Assembly: GCF_000372725.1 (NCBI RefSeq)
Contig: NW_005200881.1
Location: 772,850 to 836,849, forward strand
Direction: 5' to 3'
Length of the DNA: 64,000 nucleotides
From: Emiliania huxleyi CCMP1516
Taxonomy: Eukaryota > Haptophyta > Isochrysidales > Noelaerhabdaceae
The notes below the pieces were generated by a model that searched no databases, had not been told where the DNA came from, and was given only the letters and a program-made list of their open reading frames with translations. Position 1 is the first letter of the stretch. Each line of letters begins with the position of its first letter. Below are positions 60,205 to 64,000 of this stretch, in pieces. The translations under genes and the position numbers were made by a program.

Positions 60205-61308
60205 TTACGATGCGATGGGCACGAGCACCTCTCTGCCCGCGGGCGGCGCAGTCGCCGCGGCCGGCTCCTCCCCCCCGGCGACCAGGAGGGACTCGCCGTC
60301 GGCGGCGGGGGCGGGCGGCGAGGGGGAGGCGTCGGAGAGGGAGAGCGTGGCACCGGGCAGTAAGCTCGGGTCGAGGCCTGGAGAGCGGGGCGGGCGTGCG
60401 GCGGTGGGGGGGGGGGGGGGGGGTGGACCACCGTCCTTCGGGGAGGGTGTGGAGAGCACCGGCGGAGGCGAGGGCGGAGGCGTAGTGGCGCGACCGGTCG
60501 GCGAGGTACGCGCGGTCGAGGAGAGACGAGTCCGGTGCCACCTGGGGAGGGGAGGGAGCAGCGCGCCTCAGGGGGGTGGGCGGTGCGGAAGCGGGCCGAG
60601 GCGGGGCGGGCGGAGGCGTGCTGCGCCGAGATGAAGGTGCGAGACGTGGCTTCGACGAGCTCCTTGAGCCGCTGCCGCTGCGGCCCTCCGCCTGCGTCGG
60701 CCGAGGCGGGCGTGGCGCCCGGGTCGTGCGCCGCGTCGACGAGCGCAGCCTCGAGCCCGGGCGGGGGCGTGTTCTTCTCCAGAAAGTCGCCTGCGGGCGG
60801 CGGCGGGCGGGTCGCCGGCTGCCGGAGGGAAGAGGGCTGGAGGCGAGCGGAGCCGCCGCGCCGAGAGCGCGGTGAGACGCGTAGAGCGGAGTGCCGAGGC
60901 AGAGCTGCAGGAAGTGGTTGAGGCCGAGCACGCGCGCCTAGACCGCGCCTCGCACGCGTGAGGGCGCGCCGCGGGCCCAGTGCGGAGCCGGCGGCGGAAG
61001 GGTTCGCCTCGATAACCTCTGGCCGCATGCGCCCAAACAGAGCCTTGGGCGGCATGGGCGGCGCGGATCCGAGCTGCTGCAGGAGCGTCGTGCGGAGGTC
61101 CTCCCACTCGCGGTACCGCCGAAACACGACCCACGACGCGGAGCCCTTCTTCACTGTGAGCACGTACACCGTGTATGGACTGCACGCAGGCGGACGGCGG
61201 CCTCATGCGTGCACGCGCGGGGTGCGATATGGGACACTGGGTTCGGGACACGCACTTTTGATCTGGGCTCGCCGTGTGGAAGGCGGTGATTACTGCGGAG
61301 ACGGACAT
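60205..61308 (-). CDS. PX-domain (phosphoinositide-binding, sorting-nexin-like) protein
   Basis: Exons: 61308-61256, 61179-61008, 60937-60895, 60790-60627, 60541-60490, 60377-60205, giving 218 aa, all in phase. Four of the five introns are GC-AG. The PX fold reads VSAVITAFHTASPDQ, TVYVLTVKKGSASWVVFRRY (R-R-Y/F motif that binds PI3P), LPPKAL-like MPPKALFGRM and LNHFLQLCL. After about residue 110 come LKELVEATSRTFIS and DSSLLDRAYLADRS, then an Ala/Pro-rich tail. It would bind endosomal membranes and sort cargo; no BAR domain is present. Confidence 0.8.
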
Positions 61309-61599
61309 GGAAGGCGAGGTCCGCCAGGCGAGCCAGCTTGGCGTGCCCGACTGAAGGCTGCCAGGAAAAAGAATTTGCACGCCCCATATGCTGCCTTGGG
61401 TTGTCTCTTTTCTTTCTTTAATATGCCGCAAGGAGGGCGGAGTTGCGCCGAGAGGCGGGAGAAGCCGCGAGGGCAAGGGATATATATACATAGGCAGGCG
61501 GCGGCGGCGTCGCGGATGAGGCAGACGAGAGCGACGCGACAGAGGAAGGAAACAAATGAATGACGTGTGAGTGTTAGAGTTGTTTGGTATTGCTAAAAC

Positions 61600-61775
61600 T
61601 CTCTCTCAGAGGAAGAAGCGACAAGAGAGAGAACTACGAGAGTGGGACGACCGCGAGGTGGCATGAAGGTTGCAGCGAGAATCGGCGAGGGACTGCGAAG
61701 GGAGATAGAAAGAGGCAGACGCCGGAGGTGGGCGACGGCTAGCACCACACTCCTCTCCGCCTTAAAATCCCTGTC
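61600..61775 (+). repeat. Partial copy of the dispersed repeat family
   Basis: Matches 26806-26980 from GAAGCGACAAGAGAGAG to CTTAAAATCCCTG and then diverges. It is preceded by GTTTGGTATTGCTAAAACTC, related to the 50-bp insert at 17968-18017. Confidence 0.8.
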
Positions 61776-61974
61776 TGAGGGAGGGTGATCGGTCACACCG
61801 CCATCGCCGTCGGGGAGAGGGGGGACGACACTGCCTCGGCAGCGTGCACCTCGATCCTGTACCGTGTTTGTTATGACCCCCCCCAATGAACACACCAGTG
61901 AGGGAGGGCGAGACGATCGGAGGGGTCCCGTACCATGCGGAATCGACCCTATCAAGTGCTCAAGTGCTCAAGGG

Positions 61975-62115
61975 TGATGGGTGTAGAGGATGTAGAGTGT
62001 AGAGCGCTGTAGAGCTGTAGAGCTCTACATCCGCCGCGTGACGATGTGAGTCCGATGAAGAGCGATGTAGAGCGCGATTTTGCTGTAGAGTTTGTTGTAG
62101 AGGCTCTACAGCCAA
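61975..62115. repeat. TGTAGAG/CTCTACA word cluster
   Basis: The word TGTAGAG occurs about ten times in 140 bases, with inverted CTCTACA at 62022 and 62102, allowing several hairpins. Confidence 0.8.
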
Positions 62116-62229
62116 ACCGCCGGGAAGGCAGTGACTCAAAGAGGTCGAGCCGCACTAATGGGGTGTCTCCGAGCTTACTGGAGCTCTGATGGACGGCCCT
62201 GACTATCCCTGACACACAGAGAGTCACTC

Positions 62230-62620
62230 TGACGGCACACAACACCCTATAACTGCGTCATGACCAGCCTGCCATGCGTCGCCGGTGCCGCATTCGTCGC
62301 TGTGCTTCTTTAGCAGGCGGTGGACTGTCGGCTGCGAGGACGGTCGCATTTGCGCGAGGCGAGGCGAGCATTCAGACGCGTTGCATGCGCCATGACTCGC
62401 GCCAGCGCGTGCGGGAGCTCCTGGCTGAGCGTTGAGTCCAGGCGAGTTGCGCTGGCCACTATTGCTACGCCGAGCCGAGCTGACGCGCCGAGGCGCCGGC
62501 CAGTCGCAGCCGTGAGGCATGCCACAGCAGCAGAGGCACCTGCCACCCATTGGGCGGGCAGACAGAAGGCCAGCTAAAAGTACAGTAAGGGCAAAAACGG
62601 GATGATTTTGGTCATCCGTC
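62230..62620 (-). pseudogene. Possible decayed transposase N-terminus
   Basis: Two minus-strand frames carry pieces resembling a helix-turn-helix of IS630/Tc1-type transposases: GRRLGASARLGVAIVAS and STLSQELPHALARVMAH in one, QPTVHRLLKKHSDECG in the next. They would need a frameshift to join. Composition is protein-like, but the match is weak and no catalytic domain is seen. Confidence 0.25.
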
Positions 62621-63232
62621 AAAATATCTGAAGATCTGAATGGGGGATTCTCCCCAAACCTTGCTCAGCTGATCCAGCCTGGGTCGTAGGCCAGGCCTGG
62701 GCAAAGAAACCAGTACCTCAACCGGCTTCCCTGAGCGTCACAGCTCGGTGATCGCGCCGGCCGGACACCACTGTAACGTCCGTTCCGGGCATTTGAACGC
62801 GACCTTCGGGGGCAAAGACATGGGCTCTATGGCTCAGACTGGACTTCTCTTGGTCCCTTCTGATGCCCTAGGCCACACCTGGGCCTTACCTGGGGTTCTA
62901 GGGGCCGGCCAGGGTTTGCCCCCCGAAAGTGGCCCGGAGGACCTTAAGAGATAACCTCGTGGAGGCGCGCGATTTTGTGACTCTCCGTTTTACGCACCAA
63001 TGACCCTCACCGAAGGTGCATGGGAGTGAATCCGAGTGAAAGCTGAAACACTAGTATTGAAATGCCGAGGTGAGCCGAAAATAAATGGTCGTGCGCCTAA
63101 GAAAACCCGCTCCGACAACAGTCAACACCTGTGAGCCGGATGATGAAGACAAACATGCTTAAGTTCTAGAAAAATCCGCATGTAAAATCCATTCAGCCAA
63201 TCAAAGATCCATTCAATAATAATATATTTGAA
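62621..63232. other. Intergenic, no gene seen
   Basis: Contains CCTAGGCCACACCTGGGCC and the inverted-like TAGGCCAGGCCTGGGC near 62690-62890, possible short stems. No supported ORF; local AT content rises towards 63230. Confidence 0.4.
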
Positions 63233-63530
63233 TTGAGTCCAGAGGGAGAGTTTCTTCGTACAGATAGAGAGAGAGTCAACCGCCTTGCGCGCAAGGCTCA
63301 ACGCTCGGGCGTTGACCGCACCACGTACCCTCCCCACTCCCGCCTCTCATTTGTGTCACACCACGCGGAACGCATCTCCATCGCTTCGGTGAAGGGGGTG
63401 AAGCGCGCCATCCTCGATCGCCGTGCAAAGCTCGCTTCCGAGCTCTCACGCCGCGCGTAGGGCCCTTAAAGGCCTAGAGAACACAACCCCCTCTCTCCCT
63501 TTTCTCCCAGTAAGCTAAAAGTACAGTACA
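63233..63530 (+). repeat. Dispersed repeat copy with short ORF (partner of 56700-56930)
   Basis: 63325-63530 matches the reverse complement of 56700-56930. The open frame 63233-63460 ends VKGVKRAILDRRAKLASEL and SRRA; the shared part of this frame is conserved in both copies. The function of the peptide is unknown. Confidence 0.8.
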
Positions 63531-63769
63531 GATATGTCCCTGCATGAGCTGGAGGTCCGGATTGTTCCGCCCACTCCAGATGGACAGAGAGAGCCCACCT
63601 TGATTGATGGTGCGCCCGCGCCTGTGAGGTGTGACTGTGAGGCAGATAACCGCACACTCCAATCTCCAAGAGCTCCAACGTCCAAGTCGGCCGTTCTCCG
63701 TTTTCTTTCTCTTCTCCCTCCCTCGGCGATTCTTTCTAGCTTTCTGAGCGGGGGCCGGCGCTGGTTCTA

Positions 63770-63850
63770 CATGCACATGACATGACATGCACATGACATG
63801 TGCATGTGCATGTGCATGCACATGCACACCTACACCTACACCTCTCCTCC
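63770..63850. repeat. ACATGCAC / TGCATG microsatellite
   Basis: Alternating ATGCACATGACATG words followed by (GCATGT)n and (ACACCT)n form a self-complementary stretch. The sequence to the window end shows no firm gene. Confidence 0.85.
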
Positions 63851-64000
63851 AACTAACGAAGGAGAACACCGACGGAAATGAACATTCAGGTAGGAAGCGC
63901 CTAGGGGTTCGGCGGCTGCGGCTGCGCCGCGCGGCCATGCAACGCGAAGCGTGGAAGGCAGGACTGCCCCCCGCCTGACGACTTTGCGCCGAGAGCCATG

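Overview
The window is nuclear DNA of a GC-rich, photosynthetic eukaryotic microbe. The best guess is a haptophyte of the Emiliania/Gephyrocapsa/Chrysochromulina type. This is inferred from content, not from a database match: intron-containing genes with many GC-AG and a few GA-AG introns, acceptors almost always followed by G (AG|G), a nuclear psaE with a signal-plus-transit presequence, PEX5 and COG5 (so peroxisomes and Golgi), hydroxyproline-rich (PPSPPPP) secreted proteins, and two 100-N scaffold gaps. A dinoflagellate or pelagophyte shares some of these features and cannot be excluded.

Layout. 0-10.6 kb: the 3' part of a fucosyltransferase-like gene (minus), a large secreted gene with a proline-rich tract and six near-identical 85-residue domains, two unrecognised ORFs, and one arm of a dispersed inverted repeat. 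10.8-17.5 kb: a divergent mitochondrial-carrier protein, a small membrane protein, a GT32-like glycosyltransferase and a SAM methyltransferase. 17.5-19.4 kb: a repeat nest with datable insertions (TA-flanked TIR element, two very short inserts with 6-bp target duplications). 20.1-26.7 kb: PEX5 and COG5 in tandem on the minus strand, both with about ten exons. 27.5-34 kb: a PIN/PILS-like carrier, an aldehyde dehydrogenase and a sulfotransferase. 34-37 kb: mostly repeats. 37.2-41.2 kb: PYM (exon-junction-complex recycling) and a WD40 protein. 41.8-44.6 kb: a modular Gly-Tyr-rich gene with a plastid-type leader. 45.4-48 kb: a possible glycosyltransferase and an ankyrin protein. 48-50.7 kb: repeats and a TIR element. 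50.9-61.3 kb: two multipass membrane proteins, NDUFAF5, an FkbM methyltransferase, an EEP nuclease, psaE and a PX-domain protein. 61.3-64 kb: repeats.

No operon-like cooperation is expected. Several products nevertheless belong to the same themes: Golgi glycosylation and sulfation (fucosyltransferase, GT32, sulfotransferase, COG5), plastid (psaE, the Gly-Tyr protein), mitochondrion (carrier, NDUFAF5) and peroxisome (PEX5).

The most interesting signal is in the introns. In PEX5, COG5, PYM, the aldehyde dehydrogenase and the EEP nuclease, the first 15-35 bases of several introns are a diverged copy of the first bases of the next exon. In the PEX5 and COG5 examples the donor dinucleotide (GT, GC or GA) matches that copy. 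This looks like introns born by local tandem duplication. Exon boundaries were worked out by hand from reading-frame phase and protein-family expectation. They are internally consistent but unverified by transcripts.
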